Shown here piece after piece: positions 46,217-58,100 of a stretch of 64,000 nucleotides of DNA; the stretch's first letter is position 1; each line of letters starts with the position of its first letter. The stretch is from NCBI RefSeq assembly GCF_028009165.1, contig NC_079241.1:1736001-1800000 (forward strand), read 5' to 3'. This DNA is from Akanthomyces muscarius (lineage: Eukaryota > Ascomycota > Sordariomycetes > Hypocreales > Cordycipitaceae). Position numbers and translations under genes: made by a program. The notes beneath the pieces are model-generated. The model searched no databases. It was given only the letters and a program-made list of their open reading frames with translations, and had not been told where the DNA came from.

Positions 46217-46819
46217 TTACTTGGTCTTGTCGTTCTCACTCTCTGAGACCTTCTCCCACTCGTCCTCGGTGCTGACACTCGACTGGGACGTGAAGCCTGT
46301 CGAGTCCGACAGGGACGCCACACGATGCTTCAATTCTCCCTTTGCCTCGACCGCTTCGACATCTGCCGATGATTTGGCCACGCCAGCAACATTGCCTTTG
46401 CTCTTCTTCTTACTCTTCCTGCCTCGCTGCTTTGCCTGGCTCTCCACCTCGGTATCCTCATCGCTGTTCTCCTTGGGCGCTGTTGGTGCCGGTGCCGCCG
46501 CCGTCGTAGCCGTCTGCCCGGCGACTTTCTTGCCGTCGGCGGGAGCCGGGTCGCCGCCGCCGGCGTCGTCGCCGTCGCCAGCAGGAATATCCCCACGTGC
46601 TTTCGCGGCCGCCAACTCGGCTGCGAACCAGTTGATGGACCACCACAGGCCGGCGGAGAGGACGGAAAGGATCACAAAGTGGATGCTGTATGTGCTGACA
46701 AGGAGCGCAAACAGCGTGACCTGGAGCGCGGCGAAGGTGGCGTTGGTCGCGCGCAGGATCACGGGCGTGGGCCCAGGAACGAAGATGGACTCCCACAGCT
46801 CGACCATAAAGGAAGACAT
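46217..46819 (-). CDS. PKR1: Pkr1-type V-ATPase assembly factor of the ER
   Basis: Single-exon frame of 200 residues starting at MSSFMVELWESIFVPGPTP, the hallmark N-terminus of the Pkr1 family. Two closely spaced membrane helices follow (about residues 21-70: FAALQVTLFALLVSTYSIHF and VILSVLSAGLWWSINWF). The rest is a cytoplasmic tail rich in Ala, Lys and acidic residues, with a Lys/Arg-rich stretch RGRKSKKKSKG and a Ser-rich end. In yeast Pkr1 works with Vma12, Vma21 and Vma22 to assemble the membrane sector of the vacuolar proton pump. The frame extends upstream of this ATG by 38 codons to another possible start, but the family start at 46819 fits better. The tail is longer than in yeast Pkr1 (122 residues in total). 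Confidence 0.88.
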   Translation of the reverse strand: MSSFMVELWESIFVPGPTPVILRATNATFAALQVTLFALLVSTYSIHFVILSVLSAGLWWSINWFAAELAAAKARGDIPAGDGDDAGGGDPAPADGKKVAGQTATTAAAPAPTAPKENSDEDTEVESQAKQRGRKSKKKSKGNVAGVAKSSADVEAVEAKGELKHRVASLSDSTGFTSQSSVSTEDEWEKVSESENDKTK

Positions 46820-49800
46820 GGCTGCTGCTGTCCGGGGAAACTTTTTGTTTCTGGCCGAGCCTGGTTTCGGGGTGTTGAGCGAGGTGAATGGCGGTCGGCT
46901 GAGGGAGAGAAAAATGGACCGGCCGGAAGACAAGGACGTTGAGGCTGTCGATGCGGAGATGATGCCACGTTCTATGAGTGAGAATAGACGCGCCAGGGTA
47001 AGTCGGGACGTTTTTTAGTGCCTCTAGATCGTTCTTGTCGGAGAAACCAGATCACGCTACTGCTGCCTGTTTGCCGATATGAAAGGACACAGTGTGCCTC
47101 GGCCTAAAGAAACGGATCCTCACAGTGGGCAAAATCGGGCCAGTCGCTCGATTTCCCAGAACCCAGTTAGAGTAATGTCGTTCTGAAGCTCGTTCCTTGC
47201 CGATATAGTGCGCAACACTCAGTTTCTCGGTAAAGAAGATGCTGGCCCCCGCGACGCGAGAACCCGTGATGGCCTCACGCTTGTGATTACGTAATCTCTC
47301 CGACAGCATGTAGGGTGCGACATTGCACACTTCGACTGAACCATTTTTGGTATCCCGTAGAGCAATCGCGGCCACAAGTTTCTGAATCGTTGTTTAGATC
47401 CTTCAGTCTTGGCACGTCGCCTTCTCTAAACGAACAAACGATGCAATTGGTCATCTATGTTGATTTGAACCTAACAAGGCTGGCAGCCTTGTTCCCGCTG
47501 TGGAGGCAAACTGATATCCCGCGACCCGGCGACCGTCGCCCCCGGCCAATCAACCCGAGTTCTACTCGAGCAGCACGGCTGCAGAAATCGGGAAGTTCTA
47601 CAGGTACCGGAAGCTTTCCCTTCTTGGGAACCCAAACGAGTGATACTATCACTAGTTCTGTGTGAGCGAGAAAGCGTTCACATTCCCTGGTTGAGTACCA
47701 CATGATGCATTATTGAAAGAAAAGCAACGGCTAATGCAAGGCCAATATCAATTGAGGGCAATCGCCTTGGGAGAATAGTGAGAGCATGCTAGTGGGGAAG
47801 ATCGGAGTGATTCTGTATTTGGCAGCGATGTTCTTGATTGTTAACTCGATTTCCACCCCGTTCATTGCCATCTCAACCTCGCTCCCGTCGGCAACCCCCG
47901 AAGAACAACACTGGCTCTTCGGCCTGCAGAACACCGTGCTTTGCAGCCATGCAGGATTTCGTGATTCCGCCCTGAGTGATCTAGACCCGTACCTCTCGGG
48001 CAACATTAGTCGATACCCTTGCTGAGGTCGCGAGACACCGATGAATCCTTCTCGACGGGGGGATTGCGAGCCTCATAACTAGTCTCTCCACACCGACAAG
48101 TCCTAACACCGAGAGTTGGGATATAATTTTCAGATGGAGCGGATCAAGTGGGTGCGGAACAGTGAGGCTGCAACTAACAAGGACGATGTGATGGACGAGA
48201 CTCAACGCGTGGAGTTGGAGAGGACCACAGCGGGTGGCGTGCGATATGCGATGCTCCATGCAAGCACTACCGGCCAAAGGCTTATTGGCTTAGCTAAAAT
48301 AGGAAAATAAATGATTTAAGTGAGTATAGGATCTAGTTCTTTGTTTCTATTGTTCTTTGGTAGGACTACAGTGTCGAAGAGCAAATCAGATGCGGCGGTG
48401 GAAGATTTTGGCATCTTCGGTCCCGAATTCGTGTTGCCGAACAACCGTTTTGACCAAATGTAACATGGCGGAATTTGCCGAAAGAATATTCAAACAAACT
48501 TAATCCAGTCGAGCCTTGAGTAGTTGTTCATCCGAGAACTTCTGAAGGCAAGGGGAGTGTGCGTAGAAGAGCTGGCTGTTCACCGTCAGTGCCAACGACA
48601 AGGCAAACGTGGAGAAGCATACCGGATGCAACATGAGTTAGAGAGGATCGAAAAAAACACCAAATCGGCCCCTGAGAGTATCTTCAAGGCGCATGTGGCT
48701 CACTGTCTTCGGCGAGATATCCTGGCCGCCCTCAGTATAACGCCGAGCCTTGTGGGGGCTAGGCTGGCGATGAAGCGAGGAATAGGCAAGATTCTGAGCT
48801 TGCACCATCGTAAAACTCCCCTTTCAAACACTGCGATAGCCGTAAATATGCGCCAAGAATTCCAAGTTACTGGAATTCCCTTTTCGACTCGTTGAGCTGG
48901 ACATTAATGGCTTTTCGGAGCCCTTTTGGCTGGTTCTGGCCTACAATCGAAACTCGGTCAAGGTCGCAAGTAGTCAAAGCCGAAAAAGACTGAAAAAAAT
49001 AATGCCGCAATGGGGATCTATTACAAACCCATGCAGACATTCTTTTATCCATTTGCTGAAATAGGCAGAGCAACTGTAAATCCCATCCTTTGCCCGCCGG
49101 CGACTCCGATGCACTTATCACGGCTGTTGGAGTCTGACAATGCGGTGGCTTGATTCCACAGCAGGTCAACAAAGGGCACGACACACAAGCTCACTGCCGA
49201 ATCGGATCAGGCAACTTTTAGTTAGTTCATCTGTATACACTTGCAGGCGACGAACAACCTGCCTCATGTGCTTTCCAGCCGATGCTGCTTACACCACGTT
49301 CGCCGAGATGTAACCATGAACTCGGTGAGTTTCGAATCTGGCCTCGCCCCTCACTAGGAAAAAAAAATCCGTAAAAGAAACATCCCGTAATGAGGACCAT
49401 TGGAATCAGGAAAGATCCGCCATGCTATAGGTGGCTTTTCAGGATACACGTCCAGGCTTATCTCATTTCAAACGCCAAAGCTGGTTGTTGATCTGTCGCA
49501 ACTATTTGCAGATATGGTTTTGGGTATTCGATTGCAAGCCGCTCAACAATGATTTTCGATAGGACCCGTCACTAAACCATAATTGCTCTAGTATAATGGA
49601 AATATGGTTCGGGGGAGGGGCGTGGGTGAGAAAACAGCGTCCTTACTCAGGCTCTGGCGGATTCAATGCCCTTCCGCTTGCCAGCCATGATGACAGCAAG
49701 ACGATTTAGGAAAGGCACCGCGCCCCCAGGCCTCCAGCGTCGGAAACGAAAACAAGAGAAAAAAAGTGTAAAACTAGGCGCTGACAACCGGTGGTTTTTA

Positions 49801-52800
49801 GTCGGTGTTGACCATAACCAGCCTACGACGGGGGCTGCCTTCGCCGCCGACCACATTTCCGGTGGCCATTTTAGTGTCCAGAAAAGATGCTGACATGACG
49901 CGCTCTTCTGCAAGTGCTTCTTTGCAGAACTCAATGGGGACATTGTCTTGGCAAGTAAGACATGAGAGACAGTTCCGGAACACAAAGGAAGATTGTACCT
50001 GACCAAAATGCAGCCTCGGCTCTCCATCGCGGGCGGATTTTGCACTGATCTGTGATCACACGCCATCTCAGAAATGGGCTGGAGCGCCAAAGGATTGTGA
50101 CATTAATTCATGCCGACGGCACGCTAGTGGAAAGTGAGCCGAACCGGACAGTTACCTTTAGAGCGACACCATGTTTCCTAGAATTAGATCTTTGTTCATG
50201 GCGACGACGGGAGCGGAGGTTGCCGCAGGACTCGCCATTCCATCAGAGCGACGGGACCTCCAGAAAGCAAACACCAGTAACAACCAGCCCCAGAATGACG
50301 GGTTTTTGCTCCGGCCCGCTAACCCGTCGAGTGATAGCCAGCCACCAACCCTGTCATCGTCAGACCAGCGCCCCCTGTTTGGCCTTGGCCCCCCGGCTTC
50401 AATCCGCAGCGGGCGCGAGACCAAAATAGCTGCACCCGGTGGGCCGGCCCCCTTGCTACGTTGGAATGAACGGGACAGTGTGGTGCGGCCCTTGCGCGCG
50501 GTAGGGCTGCGCATTGGGATGAGAAGGGAGTCCCAGTTCTTTCGTTCCTGTTGCCGTTTGGTAGCATTCGCCCTGTTGAGTCCCAGCTTTTCGCACACCA
50601 GGGAAGATGGAAGGATCTTCCGGCCGCATGGGCGATTTTCCAACGGGGAGGGGGGGGGTTCTTCTGGCAAAGCAGAACCGCCCTCTTTTTCTTCTTTCCA
50701 ATTTGCGGCCGCCCGCGCGCGCGCGAGCATTGTGATGGAGGGTCGGGGGTAACAGCTTCCACATGTAGCCCAGCGCCATGCATCAGAAGCAGCCAAACAA
50801 AGTGACAGGAGGGGAGAGAAAAAACCGAGCCACCACCTGCTAGGCAGGCAAGTGGACAAGGGAGAGCCAGGCGTCACCGTCCGTGGTGGTGTGGCCCGGT
50901 GGTTGCAGCTAGTACCGTAGTTCGTTCATTCACATGGTTGCTGTGGCGGCTTACGCCAGACAGGGGCCATTCATCGAGGCTGGCGCCGGGCAGCACCTTG
51001 TTTGCAAACTAGCAACTAGACTGATTGAGCGAGGTGACCTTGGTGATTGGGCCGTCAGGTACGCACGCCTTCCAGGATGATCCGGGTCGTCCTGCGAGCT
51101 TCTTAAGAATAAGGTCTGGTTGACAGGGCAAGCCCAGCCCTTGCCACCCATCGTTAACGTCTGTCTTAGCGTAGAACAGGTACAAAGAACCGACGGAGCT
51201 TTGTGGGGAGAGTTCTACATGGGTGAGACCCATCTGCCAAAAAGACGTGCATAACTTTTTGTACTGGTCGTAATGGTGCTGTTATTGGCATTGCTTGCCA
51301 ACTTGCCTGCCATTTCTGTTTATTAAACAGCAAAGCCGCCGGCTCGGGTTACAGAGAGCTCTGCGTATTCTCATTGCCCGGATATCATAGCTACTGGTAC
51401 AACAATAGCTCAAAACAACGAAGGGGGGCATATCCCCCGCCGCGGCCGTTTCGCTCCTTTGCCCTCATTTATCATGGCCCGATCGGATTACCTTCGCAGC
51501 CAGTTTGTCCGATGGAGGGTCCCCCTCAGCCGCTTCGGCTCCGTGGCACGCGGGCAGCTCATGTGGTTGCGGAACTACCAATTTTTCTTTTTGACTTTTT
51601 GCCTAGTGACCGTGGGGCCTGCAGAAGGAGGGCGTGAGACGGCTGCCTCTCTTTGTCGTCTCTCGAGCCCTGTTCCGGCACTACGCCACGACCAGAAAAA
51701 AGTGTGGTAGCAATAACGTGGCCAGGAGTTCCGCATCTTGCGGCCGCACCGCCCATGAAGCAGCCACATATGAAAGCAGCAGCTCACTAAGGTTGGCCAT
51801 TAGTTGCGCCGCTAGTGAATGCAACCACCCAACCCGCTCTCATTCGCTCGACTAATGATGATGGGTTAAAGGCGAGGGGAACCACGCAGCGGCTCCGGGG
51901 GTGGCGCCAGCACCTGCTAGGGCGGTGGTGGCTTTTCTTTTGCTTCTGTCCGTTTAAAATCCAACCCGTATGTTAACTACTGGACGGCGATGGTGGACAC
52001 CATCTCCACACAACGACGCAGTCTGCCAACAAGCATGGGAGCTGGCAGCTGGCTTGTTAAACCCCGTTGGGCAGGGCTTGCTTCGACCCTCAGCTGGCTG
52101 GATGGCAAATGGGCTTGGCTTGGTACCTTTGTCAAGGAGGGGAGCGTGCAGCTGCTCGTTAGGTAGCGCCGAGCCCACGCTCCGAAAGCTGGCGTCGAGG
52201 TCGACAACCCTGTCCCTGTCCATCATTTTTGGCCCTCCCGAACTTGCACCAACAATGGCACCACAGTTTGTTTATACTTGGTAATGGCCGATTGATGACA
52301 AGCGAGGCCGACAGAGAGAGCTTCTGGCCTGGACCACCTGTAGCTAGTTTTGGTTTCCCGAATAATGTGACAGGCTAGCTAGACGATGATGGAGTTTCTG
52401 ACCCCCCTCTCTCTTCAAAGGCTCTTCTGGCTCTTACACCCCCCTCCTTCGCAGGTTGCGCGACACACCTCCTCGGCCATGCAACAATTCTTTAATAGCC
52501 CCCACACCACTCAGGCTCGCACTCGAATGGGCTCCATGTTGCCATGCTCGGCCCTGGTCTTGCCACGCCGCCCCGTTCCAAGAGTGCGCGATGCAATCTT
52601 GACTCTAATCATCCTATACCAAGCTGGGAAGAACATGTCCGCCTGGCCAACTCGACAAACTCCATATAAGCCTCTCAGGTCTCGCCGACTGCCGGTTCCT
52701 GGCATCACTCTGGCGTTCCCATGTCAATGATTTGCGATTTCTTCTCCATATCTCCTCCATATCGCGCAGCCTGTCCTACAATACGATCGTCTACACAGAA

Positions 52801-53176
52801 AGAGGACGAAGGTCTTCAACACAACAAGCCTTTGAGTGTCACTCTCATACAAAGTGCCTCGAGACTGCTCGCAGCAAGCCTTGTACAAGACGACTGGTCA
52901 ACTCCAGCCACCGAGTACTTGCTGCAGTTAACCTTGCCGGTGGTAGCCACGCACTTCTGCAAAAGCAGCCGCCCTTCCCAGTTTGCACCCCCGCGGAGTC
53001 TGCCACATTTGCATACGGCCGACACTCAGCGGACCGCAGGCCTTAACTCACCAGAACTGGCTCACCTTTTCATACTTGCAATTTTACCTTCGTCCCCCTT
53101 CAGGACGACTCGATTCACAAAAAAAAGCATTTCGAATATCTTTTTTTTGCATTGAATCCAGTCTACCCACATCAGA
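46820..53176. other. Gene-poor region of 6.4 kb
   Basis: The longest stretch without a gene in the window. Open frames of 60-240 codons are present on both strands, but none joins an ATG, plausible splice sites and a known family. A frame at 47786-48025 has a hydrophobic N-terminus (residues about 5-28) but ends after 79 codons. The base composition changes several times: G+C-rich at 50150-50880 and 51900-52200, closer to even at 47700-49600. The right end must hold the promoter and leader of the C2H2 gene. No transposon protein or terminal repeats were recognised. Confidence 0.5.
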
Positions 53177-54348
53177 ATGAGGTGAGTAGGGCCGCCCCCG
53201 ATCCCGAAGCCCCAGCCCCCCAGTGCTAACCAGGCTACAGCGCCATAGCCTTGTCATTGGATCCCGGTTCAATGATTGGAAGCAAAAGTGGCTTGTCCTG
53301 GCATGGTAAGTGGGAAATAGCGCTCTCCTCGACTCAAATATTGCCACTGCTAGCGGCCGCCCTTGCTAACGGTCGGCCTACTCCAACAACAGAACCCCGT
53401 TCCCAGCACCACCAACACCACCATTTTGACGACATTATGTTTGGAGACGATTTCAGTGTCGTGGGCCAGACAAGCGACGGTGGCACCATGTCTCCTATCA
53501 GCGCAAAATCATCAGCCTCCAGCCCATCCTTCTCTTTCGCGCCAGATCACCACAGCCTGAAGCGTCAGCAAGACCGTGTTCGCAGAGACTCCCGCCTCAA
53601 CGCCAGATTACGCCGCTACAGCAACTCTTCGTACGCCGATTCGGCCATTATGAGCCCAACCGATACCATCGGGAATCTGGGACTTGCTGTCTACAACCCG
53701 ACGACTCACACGACCGTGCCGTTGATCGCTGAATCGCCACAATTGATGCCAACATCTTCATACATGCCGTCTTACAGCCCAACCTCGTCGGAACACTCAC
53801 ACGGGTACTCGCTATCATATCAGCAGCCACTGTACGATTCAATGCATCAGACGATTCATCAGGGAACATGCGTCGCTAACCTACAGAATAGTCCGCAATC
53901 GTACCACCTTCCCATCGACTACTCCAACGGATATCTCGGTGCAAGCGAGTTTGGGTGCGTTTCCTTTGCTTCGATTTCTTTCAATCATGCTGACAAAATC
54001 AGTAGCGGCATGAGAACAGGCTATCAGCCGGCGTCTTCAGTGCCCCACGCCCAAGAAAGCAGCTTGATGCATCAAATGCCACCAAGTCCTTCAGCTACGG
54101 CTCCTGATGCTTCTCCTTCCGGAGCATCATCGAGCCGACCGAAGCCCCGATGCTGGGACCATGGATGCAACGGACGCCAGTTCTCCACGTTCAGTAATCT
54201 GCTGCGCCATCAGCGTGAAAAGTCTGGTCAGGCCGCCAAAGCAACCTGCCCAAACTGTGGCGCGGAATTTACTAGAACTACGGCTCGGAATGGGCATATG
54301 CTGCACGACAAGTGCAAGCGAAGAACTCCTGGAAGCAGCAGTGCTTGA
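53177..54348 (+). CDS. C2H2-type zinc finger transcription factor
   Basis: Modelled exons 53177-53181, 53241-53305, 53354-53954 and 54003-54348; 338 residues. The first coding exon has only five bases (ATG AG), followed by a GTGAGT donor; the alternative is a start at Met 53271 in exon 2. Introns 2 and 3 are both 48 bp, and intron 3 has a GCTGAC branch-like site, so the unspliced frame would also stay open. The C-terminus carries two zinc-finger-like units: [20 protein letters not shown], then [20 protein letters not shown] followed by DKC. The linker KSGQAAKAT is typical of fungal developmental regulators of this group. The N-terminal 250 residues are rich in Ser, His, Gln and Tyr, probably an activation region. 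It is expected to act in the nucleus; its target genes are unknown. Confidence 0.8.
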
Positions 54349-55122
54349 CCTGCAGAGTCAGACACGCTGCCAGAGTAGGCGACGAGAGACGAAAAAAAAA
54401 AACCCCGTATATTTCCCCAACACCCCGTACATATGCAGCCGAATAGAAGGCTGGGAGCACTTTGTGCGTGCATTCCGCGCTCAAATCCCTCAGCTGTGTG
54501 TTATTGTTTTCTTTTTGACAGCTTTGGGAGGAGTTTTGCCGTCTCTATTTATTCTTTTATTGGTATTTGGTGGACTTTTTTGTTATTTTACTGGCACAGG
54601 GCCGCTGCAGGCCAGCCTGCCCACGTCGGGATGGCTTTCGATCGCCAGCTGCGCCAAGCAGAAGCTGATCCGAGATGCGCGGAACTTATCTGGCGCCACA
54701 AAAATCCTTGCTTCCCCGTATATAGCAATGCGTCAATTGTTTTAATCCCAAACCTATCTACCAGACAATGAGCCGGAGGTGCGCATGTGCTGAATGTTTT
54801 TCCTATTTTTGCAGTGTACCGATTCCCCATCCTCTCCCTATTCTCCAGAGCGGGACTTTGCGGCCAGGATCTGAAGTAGCATCGGCAGAAGATTAATGCT
54901 ACACTTCTTGCATGGCCAAATATCTTCCCGATAAGAAAAGAACGAACTCTATTATGCACGCTGGCTCCTTAAATTTACTGCAACGAGTGTGCGTGATTAT
55001 GTGCGGGCGTTTCTGAAGTAGCAAAATCTTTTGCTACAGAACTAATACGAATAAAAACAATACTGAACGTAGGGTTTATTCCATGTAACTCAACTGTCAA
55101 TTTGTATTCAATCTCTGACTTT
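54349..55122. other. Convergent 3' intergenic region
   Basis: About 770 bp between the convergent C2H2 and GTPase genes. It is T-rich on the plus strand at 54500-54600. Nothing coding was recognised. Confidence 0.55.
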
Positions 55123-58100
55123 CTACAGAATACTTCGATGGATACGTTGAATATCACTGTTTGCTCGTCGTACGGCGTCACTTACTCGGCCGTGGAACGC
55201 CTGGTCACGCTGGCTCTCTTCCGCAGTGTTCTCGTCTCTGACAAGCTCCAGAGTACTGTGGATCGTATCTAGGTACGAGTTTACCGCATCAGTGACGCTG
55301 TCCTGCCAGGAATGGGCAAGAATGGCGAATTTGTCTCTCATCTGGTCCAAGATGTTTGTGAAAAGGGATTCCCTAGAAAGTTTCCCATCCATAATGGTCC
55401 TTCGCCTTGCATGACTTCCCGTGCCTTTTGAGTGAAACTGTCAGTACCATCAAACACGGGACACTAGGAATTGGCTGCGTACCGTATTCTTGATTGCACT
55501 CCTCGTACGTTGATTCCAATGCTGTTCCAAAGAACGAGGTTCTCAAGCTCGAAAGTCCGTCTGTGTGAAGAGTTCTGTACATTATGAGCAAGAGATTTCA
55601 TAAATACCTGGCTGTGTTACCCCCCTTACCTGAGGTCCATTTCGACGTGCGCGAACGCATCTTCAACACCGCGTGTCAGTGAGCGCTGCCCAGTTAACAA
55701 AGCTCGACGCAACAGAGCGAGGGCAGCAAGGTCGCCACCCAGTTCAGCTTCTGTCGCAAATCATTAGCGTCATGGATAAATATTGCCAGCATCTTCTCTT
55801 GGTGCTGCTTACCCAAAAGCTGAGCTGCTGAGTCCATTGGCGAATCGATGAATTCGGTGATCGCGTCCTTATGGCTTCGCGTATACTCTTCTAATCCCCG
55901 CCATGGTGTAGCCATCTGGCTGGCCATTGCTTCCATGGCCTCCATATTCCAGTCATGTCGCCCAGCAGCAGGCGTTGCGTAGTTTCCGAATTGGCGGCAA
56001 AATGCCGCGTAGGAATCTATGAGGGAGTCAGTATAGCAGTTGGGAGGGAAAAAATGAAGAAGAAATAAAATGACAGGTCAAGCAAATCTGAAGAAGGAAG
56101 AGAAAAGTGGGTTTGAAATGAGAAGCGATGAGGAAATTACGAACTGTGATGCCACTATTTCGTATCTTTGTCAGTGCGATGAAAGCCAATAGTTGATGAG
56201 GAGACTTACAGTCCCCCAGCTCCGACCGGCAGCTTGAGCTGCTGCGCTCCATGAGCCCACATGCTGCCCTAATGAAAGGCCGAGTTAGAAAGACGCTGCG
56301 GTCGTCAAGGATGCTTTCTTGAGCAGCAATTCCGAATATGCAATCGGAACTTACGGTCGCATATATGTGTCCGAAAATGCTGGATCAATTGGCGCGACAG
56401 CTGATGAACAGGTGAATTGCGTTGGAGCAAGCTCTGTAATCACAGCATTAGTTATTTGAAGCTATCTGTCTCTCATAGTGTGGGCAGAAGTACCGAAACC
56501 AACTGGCCCTCCATTTCATCTAGCGTGCGTGTGATGGCCAGCTTTCGTTCAGCGTCCACCGTATCAGCGCCGGACTGAAGCCAAAGCTCCACACGTGCTA
56601 TGACAGCAGGGACATTGTCTGTCATGAACCGGCTAGCCGCTCGATACTGGCTTTCTGATACCACGGATATACAGAATTTGCGCAGTGCCGGGATGCCACT
56701 CAGTCTCAGATGTCTCTGAGCCTCCCTTCTTGGCAAATCTCGCTTCTCCTTGTAGATGCGATTGCTCACACAAAATACCTTCAATTCATCATCAGGAACA
56801 TCGTTGGTGTAGAGCTCTGCTAGCTTCTCGGAGACAAGATCATTCCGAGACTGGATAAGAAAAGACTCGAGTCTGAGACAGTTGTTTTATGAGCATGTGA
56901 ATTTCCTGCTGCGGTGAAGAATGAACTCACCTGAACTCGTTCATCTGTAATCGCTCTCTGCAAGCCTTTGATTAGATTTGAAACAGCGGCGAAGTCCAAC
57001 GCTGTGATGCAGACTTACGAAACCTGACGCATTTTGCTAAGAATCTCGTGAAATTCTGTGGTTTCCTCGGGTGTGAGGTCGTTCCGGTCGTCGATATAAC
57101 CGTCATATTCTTCTTTTAGAATTCTATGCTCCTCTTCGTCCGTTTCGATATCACCCTGCATTGATCTGACACGCTGCCCTCTTTCACCTTGCCAATCATG
57201 GAGGGCCTCATCATTGTCAATATCCTGAACAAGTGTAGTTTATTAGCTTTCAACATTCCACATTGGATACTCAGACAACATTCGATGACTTGCATCTGAT
57301 TTTGTGCACACAACTCCGATATTGGTATCGGGTCGATGTCTCGGCATTCTCAACACGTCTTGGACGCTCTGATCAGTGGTCGCGCGACCGATGCAACAAA
57401 CAGCAAATATATCATCGCATTCTCGAAGGTACCGTTCGGTAATATTTCTTCGCGCTGCATTCAAGTCTCGCAGGCCTAAAAAGAGTAATTAGAAAATAAA
57501 TGAAAAGGGATACCCCCGTCAAAAACTTAAGCATACCAGGTAAATCGACGAGGACCAAGCCCTTACTTAAAATGTGTGCGTTTAAAGAGACTCTAAGATA
57601 TGTCAGTATGAGTTCTTGTGTTATCGATCAGAAAATTTTACTTGATTCTTCGGATATATGGCCAGGCGGCTCGGTCGCCAGAGTCTGCAACATATGATGA
57701 TAAAATACGCAGCTCATTTTCGCAATTCGTCTGAGACAATCCGAATTTGTTCATACTAGTTGAAGACGGCCGCATATCTTGCATCAACGCCTGAAATTGT
57801 CGTTTAGCTTTATCTTCAGTTTCTTTTAGAAGGAACCTCTGGCTTGGGACGCGGCCGCGAAACATCGAGTTGAACGTGTCCTCAGCCAGCTGAGCTCGCT
57901 TTTCAAACTCGTTTCGTTGTGCCTCGTCATCCATGTTGGATTGGTTGAGATGAAAGTGGCGATACGATTGAAGTAGTTGAACAAGCTGATCAAGCAATTC
58001 ATTTTCGTCAAGCAATTCCACTTCGATATGGAAGGTTGGTAGATCATGAAAGTGGAACTCCGTAGCCACGCAAGTGCAGGCTGCACCATTGTTACTCTAA

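Noticed and set aside
47786..48025. 79-codon ATG frame with a hydrophobic N-terminus
   Set aside because: It could be a start of a membrane protein, but no in-phase continuation with plausible introns was found and no family was recognised.
48524..48895. 123-codon plus-strand frame rich in basic residues
   Set aside because: It lacks an ATG at its start and any recognisable motif.
50158..50877. Overlapping long frames on both strands
   Set aside because: They are in G+C-rich DNA where long frames are expected by chance; none has an ATG start with a family signature.
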